A stretch of 64,000 nucleotides of DNA from Melaminivora suipulveris (lineage in GTDB: Bacteria > Pseudomonadota > Gammaproteobacteria > Burkholderiales > Burkholderiaceae_C): positions 3,186,001 to 3,250,000 of the forward strand of contig NZ_CP027667.1 of assembly GCF_003008575.1 (NCBI RefSeq). Reading direction: 5' to 3'. A program made the translations under genes and the position numbers. Each line of letters opens with the position of its first letter. Position 1 is the first letter of the stretch. The notes beneath the pieces were generated by a model. The model was not told where the DNA came from, did no database searches, and was given only the letters and a program-made list of their open reading frames with translations. Below, in pieces: positions 1 to 11,194 of the stretch.

Positions 1-35
1 CGCAGCCCCGGCAACCCTCCAGACGCGGGTGCAAC

Positions 36-66
36 AAAAAAGCCGCTGATGACAACATCAGCGGCT
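36..66 (-). terminator. Intrinsic terminator of tRNA-Leu copy 1
   Basis: An 11-bp perfect inverted repeat (41-51 with 56-66, four-base loop) is followed on the minus strand by a run of six T. It lies 11 bases beyond the 3' end of the first tRNA-Leu gene and fits a rho-independent terminator for that gene. Confidence 0.8.
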
Positions 67-77
67 TTTGCTTGTCT

Positions 78-162
<85 letters not shown>

Positions 163-265
163 ATTTCAGGGAAGCCGCGAGTATAGAACGGATTTTTCGG
201 GCCGCAGGGCAAGTTGCGCAAAAAATTTGACTCCAGCATCGACTGGATGCGCCGCCGGCGTGCGG

Positions 266-297
266 AAACAAAAAAGCCGCTTCGGTGCGAAGCGGCT
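266..297 (-). terminator. Intrinsic terminator of tRNA-Leu copy 2
   Basis: A 10-bp perfect stem (275-284 with 288-297, three-base loop) is followed on the minus strand by a T run. It lies about 37 bases beyond the 3' end of the second tRNA-Leu gene. The stem shares the AGCCGCT core with the terminator of copy 1, which suggests that the whole tRNA-terminator unit was duplicated and then diverged. Confidence 0.8.
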
Positions 298-334
298 CTT
301 GCTGACGAAACCCCTGGCGGGTTGTCGTTAAACT

Positions 335-419
<85 letters not shown>

Positions 420-438
420 ATTTCAGGAAAGACCGAGA

Positions 439-2712
439 TTGTACAACCAAAAAAAACAACCGGGCGCAGCGGCTGCGCAGGTTTCCGCGGGCGAGATTGA
501 GGGCATCGTCCAGGGTCACCGCGATGGGCACGGCTTCGTCCTGTCCGACGATGGCGGCCAGGACATCTATCTGCCCCCCAACGAGATGCGCGCCGTGCTG
601 CACAAGGACCGCGTGCGCGTGCGCATCGTGCGCCAGGACCGGCGTGGTCGGCCCGAAGGTCGGGTGCTGGAGATCGTCGAGCGCCCGCCGCAGCCCATCA
701 TCGGCCGGCTCTTGCAGGAAGGCGGCGTCTGGCTGGTAGCCCCCGAGGACAAGCGCTACGGCCAGGACGTGCTGGTCCCCAAGGGCGCCACCGGCACCGC
801 CAATGCCGGACAGGTGGTGGTGGTGCAGCTCACCGAGCCGCCGGCGCTGTATGGCCAGCCGGTCGGCCGCGTGGTCGAGGTGCTGGGCGAGGTCGACGAT
901 CCCGGCATGGAAGTCGAGATCGCCGTGCGCAAGTACGGCGTGCCGCATGAGTTCTCCGAGGCCGCGCTGGCGCAGGCCAAGGCGCTGCCCGACAAGGTAC
1001 GCGCACAGGACAGGCGCCAGCGCGTGGACCTGACCGACGTGCCGCTGGTGACCATCGACGGCGAGGATGCGCGCGACTTCGACGACGCCGTGTATTGCGA
1101 GCCGGCGCGCGTCGGCCGCGGCAAGGGCTGGCGCCTGCTGGTGGCCATCGCCGATGTGAGCTTTTACGTGGAGACCGGCAGCCCCATCGACGTGGACGCC
1201 TACGACCGCGCCACCAGCGTGTACTTTCCGCGCCGCGTCATCCCGATGCTGCCGGAAAAGCTCTCCAACGGACTGTGCTCGCTGAACCCGCATGTCGAGC
1301 GCCTGAGCATGGTCTGCGACATGCTGATCAGCTCCAAGGGCGAAATCCACGCCTACCAGTTCTATCCGGCGGTCATGCGCAGCCACGCGCGCTTCACCTA
1401 TACCGAGGTGGCGGCCATCCTGGCCAACACGCGCGGGCCCGAGGCGTCGCGCCACCACGAGCGCGTGGCGGATCTGTTGAACCTGCACGACGTCTACCGC
1501 GCGCTGCTGACGGCGCGCCACGCGCGCGGCGCGGTGGACTTCGAGACCACCGAGACGCAGATCATCTGCGACGACAACGGCCGCATCGACAAGATCGTGC
1601 CGCGCGTGCGCACCGAGGCGCACCGCCTGATCGAGGAAGCCATGCTGGCGGCCAACGTCTGCAGCGCCGACTTCGTGGGTGAGGGCGAGCGCGTCGCGCT
1701 GTACCGCGTGCATGAGGGGCCCACGCCGGAGAAGCTGGAGATCCTGCGCGGCTACCTCAAGGCCATGGGGGTGGGCATCATGCTGGGCGACGAGCCGCGC
1801 CCAGGCGACTTCCAGGCGATTGCCGAGGCCACCAAGGACCGTCCGGATGCGCAGCAGATCCACACCATGCTGCTGCGTTCCATGCAGCAGGCCATTTACA
1901 CGCCCATCAACAGCGGCCACTTTGGCCTGGCGTTCGAAGCCTACACGCACTTCACCAGCCCCATCCGGCGCTACCCCGACCTGCTGGTGCACCGCGTCAT
2001 CCGCTCCATCCTCAGCGACACGCGCTACACGCTGCCCGCCCTGCCCACGCCGGGCGAGGCGCAGTTCAAGCTCGCCAAACGCCTGGCCGCCAAGGCCGCG
2101 CCGCCCACCCGGCAGCCGCGCAAGCCGCAAAGCCCCGCCGGCACGCGCGAAACGCTGGCCTGGGAGGCCGCCGGCCTGCACTGCAGCGCCAACGAGCGCC
2201 GCGCCGACGAGGCCAGCCGCGACGTCGAGGCCTGGCTCAAGTGCCAGTACATGCGCGAGCATCTGGGTGAGGAGTACAGCGGCGTCATCAGCGCCGTGAC
2301 CAGTTTCGGCGTGTTCGTCACACTGGACGCGCTGTACGTCGAGGGGCTGGTGCACATCACCGAGCTGGGCGGCGAATACTTCAAGTTCGACGAGGCGCGC
2401 CAGGAGCTGCGCGGCGAGCGCACCGGCATCCGCTATGGCATCGGCACGCGCGTGCGGGTGCAGGTCAGTCGGGTCGATCTGGATGGCCGGCGCATCGACT
2501 TCCGACTGGTGCGCGATGAGCTCGCCGCCCCTCAGGCCGGCGAGCCGCGCGGCCGCGACGGCGGCAAGCGCCGCAGTCCCAACCAGGAAGGCGATACGCA
2601 GCGGCGCGAGGACAAGGCCAAGGCGCGCGACAAGAAGGCCGCTGCCGCTCCCGGCAAGGCCGGCGCCAACGGCCGCGCCAGCGGCAAGAAAACCGGCCGC
2701 GGCCGCAACTGA
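439..2712 (+). CDS. rnr: Ribonuclease R (VacB/RNase II family 3'-5' exoribonuclease)
   Basis: Processive 3'-5' exoribonuclease that degrades structured RNA and takes part in rRNA and tmRNA-linked quality control. The 757-residue protein has N-terminal cold-shock/OB domains, the RNB catalytic domain with the acidic motif [11 protein letters not shown] (about residues 203-213), the conserved segment [15 protein letters not shown], an S1 domain and a lysine/arginine-rich tail. No ATG lies near the conserved start; a TTG at 439 preceded by AGGAAAGA at 425-432 is the best start, giving YNQKKQPG after the initiator. The open frame continues upstream through the tRNA complement, which is not coding. 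The next gene begins 65 bp downstream. Confidence 0.93.
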   Translation: MYNQKKQPGAAAAQVSAGEIEGIVQGHRDGHGFVLSDDGGQDIYLPPNEMRAVLHKDRVRVRIVRQDRRGRPEGRVLEIVERPPQPIIGRLLQEGGVWLVAPEDKRYGQDVLVPKGATGTANAGQVVVVQLTEPPALYGQPVGRVVEVLGEVDDPGMEVEIAVRKYGVPHEFSEAALAQAKALPDKVRAQDRRQRVDLTDVPLVTIDGEDARDFDDAVYCEPARVGRGKGWRLLVAIADVSFYVETGSPIDVDAYDRATSVYFPRRVIPMLPEKLSNGLCSLNPHVERLSMVCDMLISSKGEIHAYQFYPAVMRSHARFTYTEVAAILANTRGPEASRHHERVADLLNLHDVYRALLTARHARGAVDFETTETQIICDDNGRIDKIVPRVRTEAHRLIEEAMLAANVCSADFVGEGERVALYRVHEGPTPEKLEILRGYLKAMGVGIMLGDEPRPGDFQAIAEATKDRPDAQQIHTMLLRSMQQAIYTPINSGHFGLAFEAYTHFTSPIRRYPDLLVHRVIRSILSDTRYTLPALPTPGEAQFKLAKRLAAKAAPPTRQPRKPQSPAGTRETLAWEAAGLHCSANERRADEASRDVEAWLKCQYMREHLGEEYSGVISAVTSFGVFVTLDALYVEGLVHITELGGEYFKFDEARQELRGERTGIRYGIGTRVRVQVSRVDLDGRRIDFRLVRDELAAPQAGEPRGRDGGKRRSPNQEGDTQRREDKAKARDKKAAAAPGKAGANGRASGKKTGRGRN

Positions 2713-2777
2713 CGCGCGCCGGCCGGCCGCGGGAGCGGCCGATACCCATCGGCCCATACATTTCAAGGAGACAGGAC

Positions 2778-3542
2778 ATGTCCCGAACGGACACGCAGGC
2801 AGGCATCGCGCTCGTGACCGGCGCCGGCACCGGCATCGGCCGCGCGGCTGCGCTGGCGCTTTTGACCGACGGCTGGAGCGTCGCCCTGCTGGGCCGGCGC
2901 GAGGCGTTGCTGCACGGCGTGGCGCACGAGTCGGGTGCTCCGGCGCGCACGCTGGTGGTCGCCGCCGACGTGACCGACCCGGCGGCCGTGCGCGCGGCCT
3001 TCGACCGCACGGTGGAGCACTTCGGCCGGCTGGATGTGCTGTTCAACAACGCCGGCGCCGGGGCGCCGGCCATGCCGCTGGAGGATCTGAGCGTCGAGCA
3101 GTGGAAGGCCGTGGTCGACGTGAACCTGAACGGCATGTTTTATTGCATCCAGAACGCCTTTCGCGTCATGAAGGCGCAGTCGCCGCGCGGCGGGCGCATC
3201 ATCAACAACGGCTCGATCTCGGCGCACACGCCACGTCCGCAGTCGATCGCCTACACGGCCACCAAGCACGCGGTCATGGGCCTGACCAAGGCCGCTTCGC
3301 TGGATGGCCGCCGCTGGGACATCGCCGTGGGCCAGATCGACGTGGGCAACGCGCGCACCGAACTGGCCGAGCGCATGACGCAGGGCGTGCAGCAGGCCAA
3401 CGGCGAGATCGCCTCCGAGCCGATGATGGACGTGGACGTCGTCGGCCAGTCCGTGCTGTACATGGCCAACCTGCCGCTGTCGGCCAACGTGCTGTTCCAC
3501 ACCGTGATGGCAACCTGCATGCCGTTCGTCGGGCGTGGGTGA
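2778..3542 (+). CDS. Short-chain dehydrogenase/reductase (SDR)
   Basis: Classical NAD(P)-dependent SDR of 254 residues, probably acting on a hydroxyl or keto group of an unknown substrate. The cofactor motif TGAGTGIG is at about residues 13-20, NNAG is near residue 90, a serine lies in NGSISAHTP and the catalytic pair is in YTATK. An AGGAGACAGG ribosome site precedes the ATG. Its last codons overlap the GTG start of a c-type cytochrome, so it is probably cotranscribed with the redox genes downstream. The substrate cannot be told from the sequence. Confidence 0.85.
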   Translation: MSRTDTQAGIALVTGAGTGIGRAAALALLTDGWSVALLGRREALLHGVAHESGAPARTLVVAADVTDPAAVRAAFDRTVEHFGRLDVLFNNAGAGAPAMPLEDLSVEQWKAVVDVNLNGMFYCIQNAFRVMKAQSPRGGRIINNGSISAHTPRPQSIAYTATKHAVMGLTKAASLDGRRWDIAVGQIDVGNARTELAERMTQGVQQANGEIASEPMMDVDVVGQSVLYMANLPLSANVLFHTVMATCMPFVGRG

Positions 3543-4302
3543 GCGGCTCCTCCAGACGCTGCGGCGCCGCTTTGCGGCCACGGCGGCGGTGTCGACGCTG
3601 TGCCTGGCTCCGTTCGCGCTCGCGGCCCAGCCCGGCGGCGCAGCAAAAGCGGATCGCGGCATGGGCGAGCGTGTCCTGGCCTGCACCGCCTGCCATGGAG
3701 AGCAGGGCCGGGCCACGCCGCAGGGCTACTTTCCGCGCATCGCCGGCAAGCCGGCGGGCTATCTGTACAACCAGCTGCTGAACTTCCGCGACGGCCGACG
3801 CAGCTATCCGCAGATGTCGTGGCTGCTGGAGCACCTGACCGACGACTATCTGCGCGAGATCGCCCAGCATTTCGCCGACCTGCAGCTGCCGTACGCTGCC
3901 CCCGCGCCTGCGCAAGCACCGCCCGATGTGCTGGAGCGCGGGCGACGGCTGGTGCGCCAGGGCGACGCGCAGCGCGACATCCCGGCGTGCACCAGCTGCC
4001 ACGGCCAGTCGCTGATGGGCGTGGCGCCATGGCTGCCTGGCCTGTTGGGCCTGTCGCGCGACTACGTCAGCAGCCAGTTGGGCGCCTGGCAGACCGGCCA
4101 GCGCCATGCCCGCCAACCCGACTGCATGGCGACCATCGCGCAGCGGCTGAGCGCACAGGACGTGGGCGCCATCGCGGCCTGGCTGTCGTCGCAGTCGCCG
4201 CCGGCCGAGCCGACCCCTGACGCGCTGCCGCCCGAGCTGCCCCTGCGCTGCGGTGGCCTGGATGAGGCTCAGAGCGCCAGCGCCGGAGCACGCTCGCGAT
4301 GA
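3535..4302 (+). CDS. Periplasmic dihaem c-type cytochrome (cytochrome c4/c553-like)
   Basis: A 255-residue protein with an N-terminal signal peptide (basic start, hydrophobic stretch, cleavage near ALAAQP) and two haem-binding motifs, CTACH and CTSCH, each in a separate cytochrome c domain. It starts with GTG inside the end of the SDR gene and its stop overlaps the ATG of the triheme cytochrome. The pattern fits an electron carrier that takes electrons from a periplasmic dehydrogenase; no partner dehydrogenase with a PQQ or flavin domain is seen here. Confidence 0.82.
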   Translation: MGERLLQTLRRRFAATAAVSTLCLAPFALAAQPGGAAKADRGMGERVLACTACHGEQGRATPQGYFPRIAGKPAGYLYNQLLNFRDGRRSYPQMSWLLEHLTDDYLREIAQHFADLQLPYAAPAPAQAPPDVLERGRRLVRQGDAQRDIPACTSCHGQSLMGVAPWLPGLLGLSRDYVSSQLGAWQTGQRHARQPDCMATIAQRLSAQDVGAIAAWLSSQSPPAEPTPDALPPELPLRCGGLDEAQSASAGARSR

Positions 4303-5606
4303 CACGGCGCACACCCATGATTCGCGCCGTGCTGCTGCTGTGCGTGCTGGCGGCAGCGCTGGCGCTGGCCGTCTTCATGCTCAACCGCCTGGACGAAGCA
4401 CCGCTGCCGACCCACGAAGTGGCCGTGCCGGCGATGCCGGAAGTGATCGCGCGCGGGCGCTACCTGGCGCGCGCCGGTGACTGCGCTGCCTGTCATACGG
4501 CGCGCGGCGGCCAGCCCTATGCGGGCGGCCCCGGCATCGAGACGCCGTTTGGCCTGGTGCAGGCACCCAACCTGACGCCGCACCCGAAAAACGGCCTGGG
4601 CGGCTGGACGGCGGCGCACTTCTGGCGCGCCATGCACAACGGCCGCTCGCGCGACGGGCGGTTGCTGTACCCGGCGTTTCCCTATCAAAGCTACACCTAC
4701 GTCACGCGCGAGGACTCCGACGCCATCTTCGCCTACCTGCAAAGCCTGGAGCCTATCGACAGCCCGCGCGCTGAACATGCGCTGCGCTTTCCATACAACA
4801 CGCAGGCGGCGCTGGCCGTGTGGCGCGCCTTGTTCTTCCGCCCCGCCAAACCGGGCGCCCTGGTCTCCGCGAACGATGGGCAACCGCCCAGCGCACAGCG
4901 CAACCGCGGCGCCTACCTGGTGCGGGGTCTGGGCCACTGCGCCGCGTGCCACACCGCGCGCAATGTCTGGGGCGCGCCATTGGCCAGCGCAGGCCTGGGC
5001 GGCGGCATGATTCCGGTGCGCAACTGGTATGCGCCGGCGCTGGATGTAGCGTCGCAGGCCGGCGTCGCCGACTGGCCCGAGGATGAGGTGCTGGCGCTGC
5101 TCAGAACCGGCGTCTCCCCCAGGGCCAGCGCCTCGGGGCCGATGGCGGAGGTGGTCTTCCACAGCCTGCAGCACTGGAGCGAGGCTGATCTGCGCGCCAC
5201 CTTTGCCTACCTGCAGGCGCTGCCGCAGCGCGCGTCCAGGGCGCCTGCCGCCGATCCTCCGGGCGCCGCCGTGCTTGAGCGCGGTGCCCAGGTGTACGAA
5301 CGCCATTGCATGGACTGCCATGGTCGCCGGGGCGAGGGCAGGGCCGGCGCCTTTCCCGCGCTGGCGGGCAACCGCGCCGTGCTTCTGCCAGAGCCGACCA
5401 ACCTCGTGCGCATGGTGCTGCAGGGCGGCTACGCGCCAGCCACGGCCGGCAATCCGCGTCCCTACGGCATGCCGCCCTTCATGCAGATCCTGGGCGACAC
5501 GGAGATCGCCGATGTGCTGTCCTTCATCCGCAATGCCTGGGGCAACGAGGCTGGCAAAGTCGATACGATCGCGGTGCACCGGGCGCGCGAGCGGCGCGGC
5601 CGGTAG
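4299..5606 (+). CDS. Membrane-anchored trihaem cytochrome c (alcohol/aldehyde dehydrogenase cytochrome-subunit type)
   Basis: The 435-residue protein has an N-terminal membrane segment followed by three CxxCH haem motifs: CAACH, CAACH and CMDCH. Three cytochrome c domains in tandem after one anchor is the arrangement of the cytochrome subunit of quinone-reducing alcohol, gluconate or isoquinoline-type dehydrogenases. It overlaps the upstream cytochrome by ATGA; an alternative start is the ATG at 4317, closer to the hydrophobic segment. With the dihaem protein it could link a dehydrogenase to the quinone pool, but no catalytic subunit is adjacent. Confidence 0.85.
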   Translation: MTRRTPMIRAVLLLCVLAAALALAVFMLNRLDEAPLPTHEVAVPAMPEVIARGRYLARAGDCAACHTARGGQPYAGGPGIETPFGLVQAPNLTPHPKNGLGGWTAAHFWRAMHNGRSRDGRLLYPAFPYQSYTYVTREDSDAIFAYLQSLEPIDSPRAEHALRFPYNTQAALAVWRALFFRPAKPGALVSANDGQPPSAQRNRGAYLVRGLGHCAACHTARNVWGAPLASAGLGGGMIPVRNWYAPALDVASQAGVADWPEDEVLALLRTGVSPRASASGPMAEVVFHSLQHWSEADLRATFAYLQALPQRASRAPAADPPGAAVLERGAQVYERHCMDCHGRRGEGRAGAFPALAGNRAVLLPEPTNLVRMVLQGGYAPATAGNPRPYGMPPFMQILGDTEIADVLSFIRNAWGNEAGKVDTIAVHRARERRGR

Positions 5607-5629
5607 CGCGGCAGCAGCGAAAGGGTCCG

Positions 5630-5995
5630 ATGAGCATGGGCAGCGAGGCCGGCGCGCCGGCGCAGGCGTGGTGGGTGGCGTGTTTCTGCGCCGAATGGTG
5701 CGGCGTTTGCCGGGAATTTCGCGCCACCTTCGATGCGCTGGCGCGCGAGCGGCCGCAGCTGCGCTGCGTCTGGATCGACGTCGAAGATGAAGAAGACGTG
5801 GTCGGCGACCTGGATGTGGAGACTTTCCCCACAGTGCTGGTCGCAGGCGGCGGCCAGGCGCGGTTTTTCGGTCCGGTGTTGCCGCAGGCCGGCGTGCTGG
5901 GGCGGCTGGTGGACAGCCTGCAGGCCAGTCCCGCCGGGCCGCGCGCCGATCAAGAGGCGCAGGCCCTGTGGGGCAGGGTGTTGTCCCGTCGCTGA
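5630..5995 (+). CDS. Thioredoxin-like protein with CGVC active site
   Basis: A 121-residue thioredoxin-fold protein without a signal peptide. The active site reads WCGVC in place of the usual WCGPC, and the cis-proline region is TFPTVLV. It follows the trihaem cytochrome by 23 bp and ends the redox run. A cytoplasmic disulfide reductase or thiol-holding role is likely, but no partner is visible. The start at ATG 5630 was chosen because the thioredoxin fold begins immediately after it; the open frame upstream runs through the cytochrome gene. Confidence 0.75.
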   Translation: MSMGSEAGAPAQAWWVACFCAEWCGVCREFRATFDALARERPQLRCVWIDVEDEEDVVGDLDVETFPTVLVAGGGQARFFGPVLPQAGVLGRLVDSLQASPAGPRADQEAQALWGRVLSRR

Positions 5996-6033
5996 AATCC
6001 GCCACGCGGTATGCAAGATGCATGCCGCGACTC

Positions 6034-6063
6034 TTTACATTTCGCATGAATGCGGGCTACAAT
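6034..6063 (+). promoter_or_regulatory. Sigma-70 promoter of the rimP-nusA-infB operon
   Basis: TTTACA (6034-6039) and TACAAT (6058-6063) are separated by 18 bp, close to sigma-70 consensus. Transcription would begin near 6070. The only downstream gene in range is rimP, 120 bp further. Confidence 0.7.
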
Positions 6064-6082
6064 GCCGGCTTCACGACCAGAC

Positions 6083-6110
6083 GGGCGGGTATTAACCGCC
6101 CTTTTTTTTT
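6083..6110 (+). promoter_or_regulatory. Leader hairpin with nine-T tract (candidate attenuator of the nusA operon)
   Basis: GGGCGG (6083-6088) pairs with CCGCCC (6096-6101) around a seven-base loop and is followed by nine T (6102-6110). It sits about 13-40 nt after the predicted transcription start and before rimP, so it would end transcription before any gene unless read through. It is formally a terminator placed in a 5' leader. Confidence 0.7.
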
Positions 6111-6183
6111 GGCGTTTGTTTTTTGGCCGTGGCTGCGGGTGCCGGCCCGGCTGCCGAACTGGAACCGGACAGAGCGCATACAA

Positions 6184-6777
6184 GTGGCATTGCAGCAAAT
6201 CGTTGAACAGACCGTGACCGGACTGGGGTATGACCTGGTGGAGATCGAGCGCTCCGCAGGGGGCTTGCTGCGCATCACCATCGACATGCCCTGGAGTGCG
6301 CCGGTTGAGGACGCACCGGCGGCGCCCGAGCAGTTCGTCACCGTCGAGGATTGCGAAAAGGTCACGCGCCAGCTGCAGTTCGCGCTGGAGGTCGACGGCG
6401 TGGACTATGCGCGCCTGGAGGTGTCCTCGCCCGGCATCGACCGTCCATTGCGCCACGAGCAGGATTTCATCCGCTATGAGGGCGAGGTGGTGGACCTCAC
6501 GCTCAAGGAGCCCATAGGCGCGGCCGCTGGCGGCGCCGTGGCCGCCAACCGCAAGAAGTTTCGCGGCACGCTGGAGCGCGCCGAGGGTGGCGGCTGGCAG
6601 ATCGTCTGGAGCGACGAGCCGCCGCGCAAGCCCGGTCAGCGCGTGAGCAAGAAGCGCGAGAGCGCGCCGCTGCAGGTGCTGGGCTTCGAGCTGGACGAGT
6701 TGCGCGAGGCGCGCCTGGCGCCCATTGTGAATTTCAAGGGACGGGCGGCCAAGGCCGGCCCGGCCGCGGCGGACTGA
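6184..6777 (+). CDS. rimP: Ribosome maturation factor RimP
   Basis: RimP is needed for maturation of the 30S ribosomal subunit. The N-terminal part matches the family: a short helix, then [17 protein letters not shown], the segment [15 protein letters not shown] and [10 protein letters not shown]. An insert and the C-terminal SH3-like domain follow. Length is 197 residues, longer than the E. coli protein because of an alanine/glycine-rich insert near residue 115. The GTG at 6184 was chosen as start because it places the family's first helix at the N-terminus; the ribosome-binding site is weak. It heads the nusA operon. Confidence 0.9.
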   Translation: MALQQIVEQTVTGLGYDLVEIERSAGGLLRITIDMPWSAPVEDAPAAPEQFVTVEDCEKVTRQLQFALEVDGVDYARLEVSSPGIDRPLRHEQDFIRYEGEVVDLTLKEPIGAAAGGAVAANRKKFRGTLERAEGGGWQIVWSDEPPRKPGQRVSKKRESAPLQVLGFELDELREARLAPIVNFKGRAAKAGPAAAD

Positions 6778-6865
6778 GCAGCTCCGCAGGAATGAAAACG
6801 GGCAGCCGCTGCGGCGAAAAAAAGCAGCGCGCCCGCAGGGAACGAGAAACAGGAGAGTCGCCTTT

Positions 6866-8353
6866 ATGAACCGCGAATTGTTGATGTTGGTGGATGCCAT
6901 TTCGCGCGAGAAGAACGTCGAGCGCGACGTGGTGCTGGGTGCGGTCGAATCCGCCCTGGCGCAGGCCACCAAGAAGCTCTATGAGGGCGAGGTGGATATT
7001 CGCGTGTCCATCGACCGCGACAGCGGCGAATACGAGACTTTCCGCCGCTGGCTGGTCGTGCCGGATGACGCCGGTCTGCAAAACCCCGAAGCCGAGGAGC
7101 TGCTCATGGACGCGCAGGAGCGCGTCGAGGGCATCGAGGTCGGGGAATACATCGAGGAGCCCGTGGAGTCCGTGCCCATCGGGCGCATCGGCGCCATGGC
7201 CGCCAAGCAGGTCATCCTGCAAAAAATCCGTGATGCCGAGCGCGAGATGCTGCTCAACGACTTCATGAGCCGCGGCGAGAGGATCTTCACCGGCACCGTC
7301 AAGCGCATGGACAAGGGCGACATCATCGTCGAGAGCGGCCGTGTGGAAGGCCGCCTGCGCCGCGGCGAGATGATCCCGAAGGAAAACCTGCGCAACGGCG
7401 ATCGCGTGCGCGCCATGATCATGGACGTGGATCTGACGCTGCGCGGCGCGCCCATCATCCTGTCGCGCTCGGCGCCGGAGTTCATGATGGAACTCTTTCG
7501 CAACGAGGTGCCCGAGATCGAGCAGGGCCTGCTGGAGATCAAGAGCTGCGCGCGCGATGCGGGCAGCCGCGCAAAGATAGCCGTCGTCTCGCACGACAAG
7601 CGCGTGGACCCCATCGGCACCTGCGTCGGCGTGCGCGGCACGCGTGTGAACGCCGTGACCAACGAGCTCGCTGGCGAGCGCGTGGACATCGTGTTGTGGT
7701 CGGACGATCCGGCGCAGTTCGTGATCGGCGCGCTGGCCCCGGCCAACGTGTCGTCCATCGTCGTTGACGAGGAAAAGCACGCCATGGACGTGGTCGTGGA
7801 CGAGGAAAACCTGGCGATCGCCATCGGCCGCGGCGGGCAGAACGTGCGCCTGGCCTCTGACCTCACCGGCTGGAAGATCAACATCATGGACGCGGCCGAA
7901 TCGGCCCAGAAGCAGGCCGAGGAATCGAGCGTGCTGCGCCAGCTGTTCATGGAAAAACTGGACGTCGACGAGGAGATCGCCGAGATCCTGATCGCCGAGG
8001 GCTTCGAGAGCCTGGAAGAGGTGGCCTACGTGCCGCTGTCGGAGATGCTGGAGATCGAGAGCTTCGACGAAGACACCGTGAACGAGTTGCGCGCGCGCGC
8101 CAAGGGTGCCCTTCTGACCATGGAGATTGCCCGCGAGGAAAGTGTGGGCAGCGTGTCGCAGGATCTGCGCGAACTCGATGGCCTGACGCCCGAGCTCATC
8201 GAGAAACTCGCCGCAGGCGGAGTCAACACACGCGATGACCTGGCCGATCTGGGCCTGGACGAGCTGACCGAGCTGACCGGCCAGTCCGAGGAAGACGCCC
8301 GGGCGTTGATCCTCAAAGCGCGTGAGCACTGGTTTGCCGCGGGGCAGGAATAA
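6866..8353 (+). CDS. nusA: Transcription termination/antitermination protein NusA
   Basis: NusA binds RNA polymerase and modulates pausing, termination and antitermination. The 495 residues show the N-terminal polymerase-binding domain, an S1 domain (around residues 135-200), two KH domains with the signature [12 protein letters not shown] near residues 320-331, and two C-terminal acidic repeats, the second being the 50-residue segment before REHWFAAG. An AGGAGAG ribosome site precedes the ATG. Position between rimP and infB is the usual operon order. Confidence 0.98.
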   Translation: MNRELLMLVDAISREKNVERDVVLGAVESALAQATKKLYEGEVDIRVSIDRDSGEYETFRRWLVVPDDAGLQNPEAEELLMDAQERVEGIEVGEYIEEPVESVPIGRIGAMAAKQVILQKIRDAEREMLLNDFMSRGERIFTGTVKRMDKGDIIVESGRVEGRLRRGEMIPKENLRNGDRVRAMIMDVDLTLRGAPIILSRSAPEFMMELFRNEVPEIEQGLLEIKSCARDAGSRAKIAVVSHDKRVDPIGTCVGVRGTRVNAVTNELAGERVDIVLWSDDPAQFVIGALAPANVSSIVVDEEKHAMDVVVDEENLAIAIGRGGQNVRLASDLTGWKINIMDAAESAQKQAEESSVLRQLFMEKLDVDEEIAEILIAEGFESLEEVAYVPLSEMLEIESFDEDTVNELRARAKGALLTMEIAREESVGSVSQDLRELDGLTPELIEKLAAGGVNTRDDLADLGLDELTELTGQSEEDARALILKAREHWFAAGQE

Positions 8354-8377
8354 AGGTCAGGGGAGATCGAAACCTAT

Positions 8378-11194
8378 ATGTCGAGTAACACTGTCGCCGA
8401 GTTCGCCACCGAACTCAAGAAAACGCCTGAGAACCTGTTGGCCCAACTGCAATCCGCTGGCGTGAGCAAGAAGTCCGCCACCGATGTGCTGACCGAGGGT
8501 GACAAGCAGGCGTTGCTGGCCCATCTGCAGGCCAGCCACGGCACGGCCGGCGGTGATCGCAAGAAGATCACGCTGACCAAGAAGTCCACCAGCGAAATCA
8601 AGCAGGCCGACGCGTCGGGCCGCGCGCGCACCATCCAGGTGGAAGTGCGCAAGAAGCGCACCTTCATCCGCCGCGACGATGCCGCAGAGGCACCTGTCGC
8701 GCCTGCTCCGGCTCCGTCCGCCGAGGACCAGGAGCTGGCTCGCCGTGCCCAGGAGGCCGGTCGTCAGGCCGAGCTGATCCGCCGCCAGGAGGAAGAGCTG
8801 GCCGAGGAGCGCGCCGAGCGTGAGCGCCGCGAGCAGCGCGAGCGCGAGGCCGAGGAGCGCGCCGCCGCCTACGCCAGCCAGCAGGCCGAGAAGAAAGCGC
8901 AGGAATCCGCCGAGCGCGCAGAGGCGCGCCGCGAGGCCCAGGCCGACGCCGAGGCGCGCGCTGCCGCGCAGGCCGAGGCCCGCGCCAAGGCTGAGGCCGA
9001 ATCGCAGGCCCGCGCAGCCGAGGAGGCCGCGCGCGCCGCCGACCTGGAGGACCGCCGCCGCAAGGCGCTGGCCGAGGCCGAGGCGATCCGCGCCATGATG
9101 GCCGCGCCGCGCAAGGTGCTGGTGGCCAAGAAGCCCGAGGAGGCCAAGCCCGCGGCTGCGGCCAAGACCGCCGGCGCGGCGGATGCCAAGAAGGGCACGC
9201 TGCACAAGCCGGCAGCCGGTGCCGGCGCGCGGGCGGGCGCTGCGCCCAGCGGCAACAAGGAGGTCAAGTCGGCCAAGCTGTCGTCGAGCTGGGCGGGCGA
9301 CGCGACCAAGAAGAAAGAGATCAAGACCCGCGGCGACAGCAGCGGCGGCGCCAACCGCAACTGGCGCGGCGGCCCGCGCGGCCGCCGTGGCGACCGGGGC
9401 GATGACCGCCAGCAGCAGGCGGCGCCGGTGGAATTCCGTGCCCTGGAGGTGCACGTGCCCGAGACCATCACCGTGGCCGAGCTGGCGCACAAGATGGCCG
9501 TCAAGGCGTCCGAACTGATCAAGGTGCTGATGAAGATGGGCCAGATGGTCACCATCAACCAGCCGCTGGACCAGGACACGGCCATGATCGTGGTCGAGGA
9601 GATGGGCCACACCGCCAAGGTGGCGGCGCTGGACGATCCGGAAGCCTTCACCGACGAGGAAATGTCCGGTCAGCAGGCAGAGGCCCTGCCGCGCGCGCCG
9701 GTGGTCACCGTCATGGGCCACGTGGACCACGGCAAGACCTCGCTGCTGGACTACATCCGCCGCTCCAAGGTGGCGGTGGGCGAGGCAGGCGGCATCACGC
9801 AGCACATCGGCGCCTACCACGTCGAGACGCCGCGCGGCATCGTCACCTTCCTGGACACTCCCGGCCACGAGGCATTCACCGCGATGCGCGCCCGCGGCGC
9901 GCAGGCCACCGACATCGTGATCCTGGTCTGCGCCGCCGACGACGGCGTGATGCCGCAGACGCGCGAGGCCATCAAGCACGCCAAGGCGGCGGGCGTCCCC
10001 CTGGTGGTCGCCATCACCAAGTCCGACAAGCACGAGGCCAACCCGGAAAAGGTCAAGCAGGAGCTGGTGGCCGAGGAAGTGGTGCCCGAGGAATACGGCG
10101 GCGATTCGCCCTTCGTGGCCGTGTCGTCCAAGACCGGCATGGGCATCGACGAGCTGCTGGAGCAGGTGCTCCTGCAGGCCGAGGTGCTGGAGCTGAAGGC
10201 GCCGGTGGAGGCGCAGGCCAAGGGTCTGGTCATCGAAGCGCAGCTGGACAAGGGCCGCGGCCCGGTGGCCACGGTGCTGGTGCAATCGGGCACGCTCAAG
10301 GTGGGCGACATCGTGCTGGCCGGCCAGACCTATGGCCGCGTGCGCGCCATGACGGACGAGGACGGCCAGTCGACCAAGGAAGCCGGCCCGTCCATCCCGG
10401 TGGAAATCCAGGGCCTGACGGAAGTGCCGCAGGCGGGCGACGATTTCATGGTGCTCTCCGACGAGCGCCGCGCCCGCGAGATCGCGACCTACCGCGCCGG
10501 CAAGTTCCGCAACACCAAGCTGGCGCGCCAGCAGGCCGCCAAGCTGGAGAACATGTTCGCCGACATGCAGGCCGGCGAGGTGCAGCACCTGCCGATCATC
10601 ATCAAGGCCGACGTGCAGGGCTCTCAAGAGGCCCTGGGCCAGTCGCTGCTCAAGCTCTCGACCGACGAGGTCAAGGTGCAGCTGGTATATGCCGGTGTGG
10701 GCGGCATCAGCGAGTCCGACGTGAACCTGGCGCTGGCGTCGAAAGCCATCGTCATCGGCTTCAACGTGCGCGCCGACGCGGGCGCGAGGAAGCTGGCCGA
10801 GACGCACGGCGTGGATCTGCGCTACTACAGCATCATCTACGACGCCGTCGATGAGCTGAAAGTGGCCATGTCCGGCATGCTGGCGCCCGAGCAGCGCGAG
10901 GAAGTCATCGGCACGGCCGAGATCCGCACGGTGTTCGTCGCCTCCAAGATCGGCACCGTGGCCGGCTCGTACATCACCTCGGGCATGGTGCACCGCAACG
11001 CGCGCTTCCGCCTGCTGCGCGACAACGTGGTCATCTACACCGGCGAGGTCGAGTCGCTGCGCCGCATGAAGGACGACGTCAAGGAAGTCAGGGAAGGCTT
11101 CGAGTGCGGTATCAAGCTCAAGAACTACAACGACATCCGCGAGGGTGATCAGCTGGAGTTCTTCGACATCAAGGAAATCGCTAGAACACTTTGA
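8378..11194 (+). CDS. infB: Translation initiation factor IF-2
   Basis: IF-2 is the GTPase that brings initiator tRNA to the 30S subunit. The 938-residue protein has an IF2_N domain at the start, a long charged Ala/Glu/Arg coiled region (about residues 110-230), a second IF2_N domain, and the G domain with GHVDHGKTS (about 446-454), DTPGHEAF and TKSD, followed by domains II-IV. It starts 24 bp after nusA with a GGGGAG ribosome site. Internal starts giving shorter IF-2 forms are known in other bacteria and cannot be excluded here. Confidence 0.98.
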   Translation: MSSNTVAEFATELKKTPENLLAQLQSAGVSKKSATDVLTEGDKQALLAHLQASHGTAGGDRKKITLTKKSTSEIKQADASGRARTIQVEVRKKRTFIRRDDAAEAPVAPAPAPSAEDQELARRAQEAGRQAELIRRQEEELAEERAERERREQREREAEERAAAYASQQAEKKAQESAERAEARREAQADAEARAAAQAEARAKAEAESQARAAEEAARAADLEDRRRKALAEAEAIRAMMAAPRKVLVAKKPEEAKPAAAAKTAGAADAKKGTLHKPAAGAGARAGAAPSGNKEVKSAKLSSSWAGDATKKKEIKTRGDSSGGANRNWRGGPRGRRGDRGDDRQQQAAPVEFRALEVHVPETITVAELAHKMAVKASELIKVLMKMGQMVTINQPLDQDTAMIVVEEMGHTAKVAALDDPEAFTDEEMSGQQAEALPRAPVVTVMGHVDHGKTSLLDYIRRSKVAVGEAGGITQHIGAYHVETPRGIVTFLDTPGHEAFTAMRARGAQATDIVILVCAADDGVMPQTREAIKHAKAAGVPLVVAITKSDKHEANPEKVKQELVAEEVVPEEYGGDSPFVAVSSKTGMGIDELLEQVLLQAEVLELKAPVEAQAKGLVIEAQLDKGRGPVATVLVQSGTLKVGDIVLAGQTYGRVRAMTDEDGQSTKEAGPSIPVEIQGLTEVPQAGDDFMVLSDERRAREIATYRAGKFRNTKLARQQAAKLENMFADMQAGEVQHLPIIIKADVQGSQEALGQSLLKLSTDEVKVQLVYAGVGGISESDVNLALASKAIVIGFNVRADAGARKLAETHGVDLRYYSIIYDAVDELKVAMSGMLAPEQREEVIGTAEIRTVFVASKIGTVAGSYITSGMVHRNARFRLLRDNVVIYTGEVESLRRMKDDVKEVREGFECGIKLKNYNDIREGDQLEFFDIKEIARTL

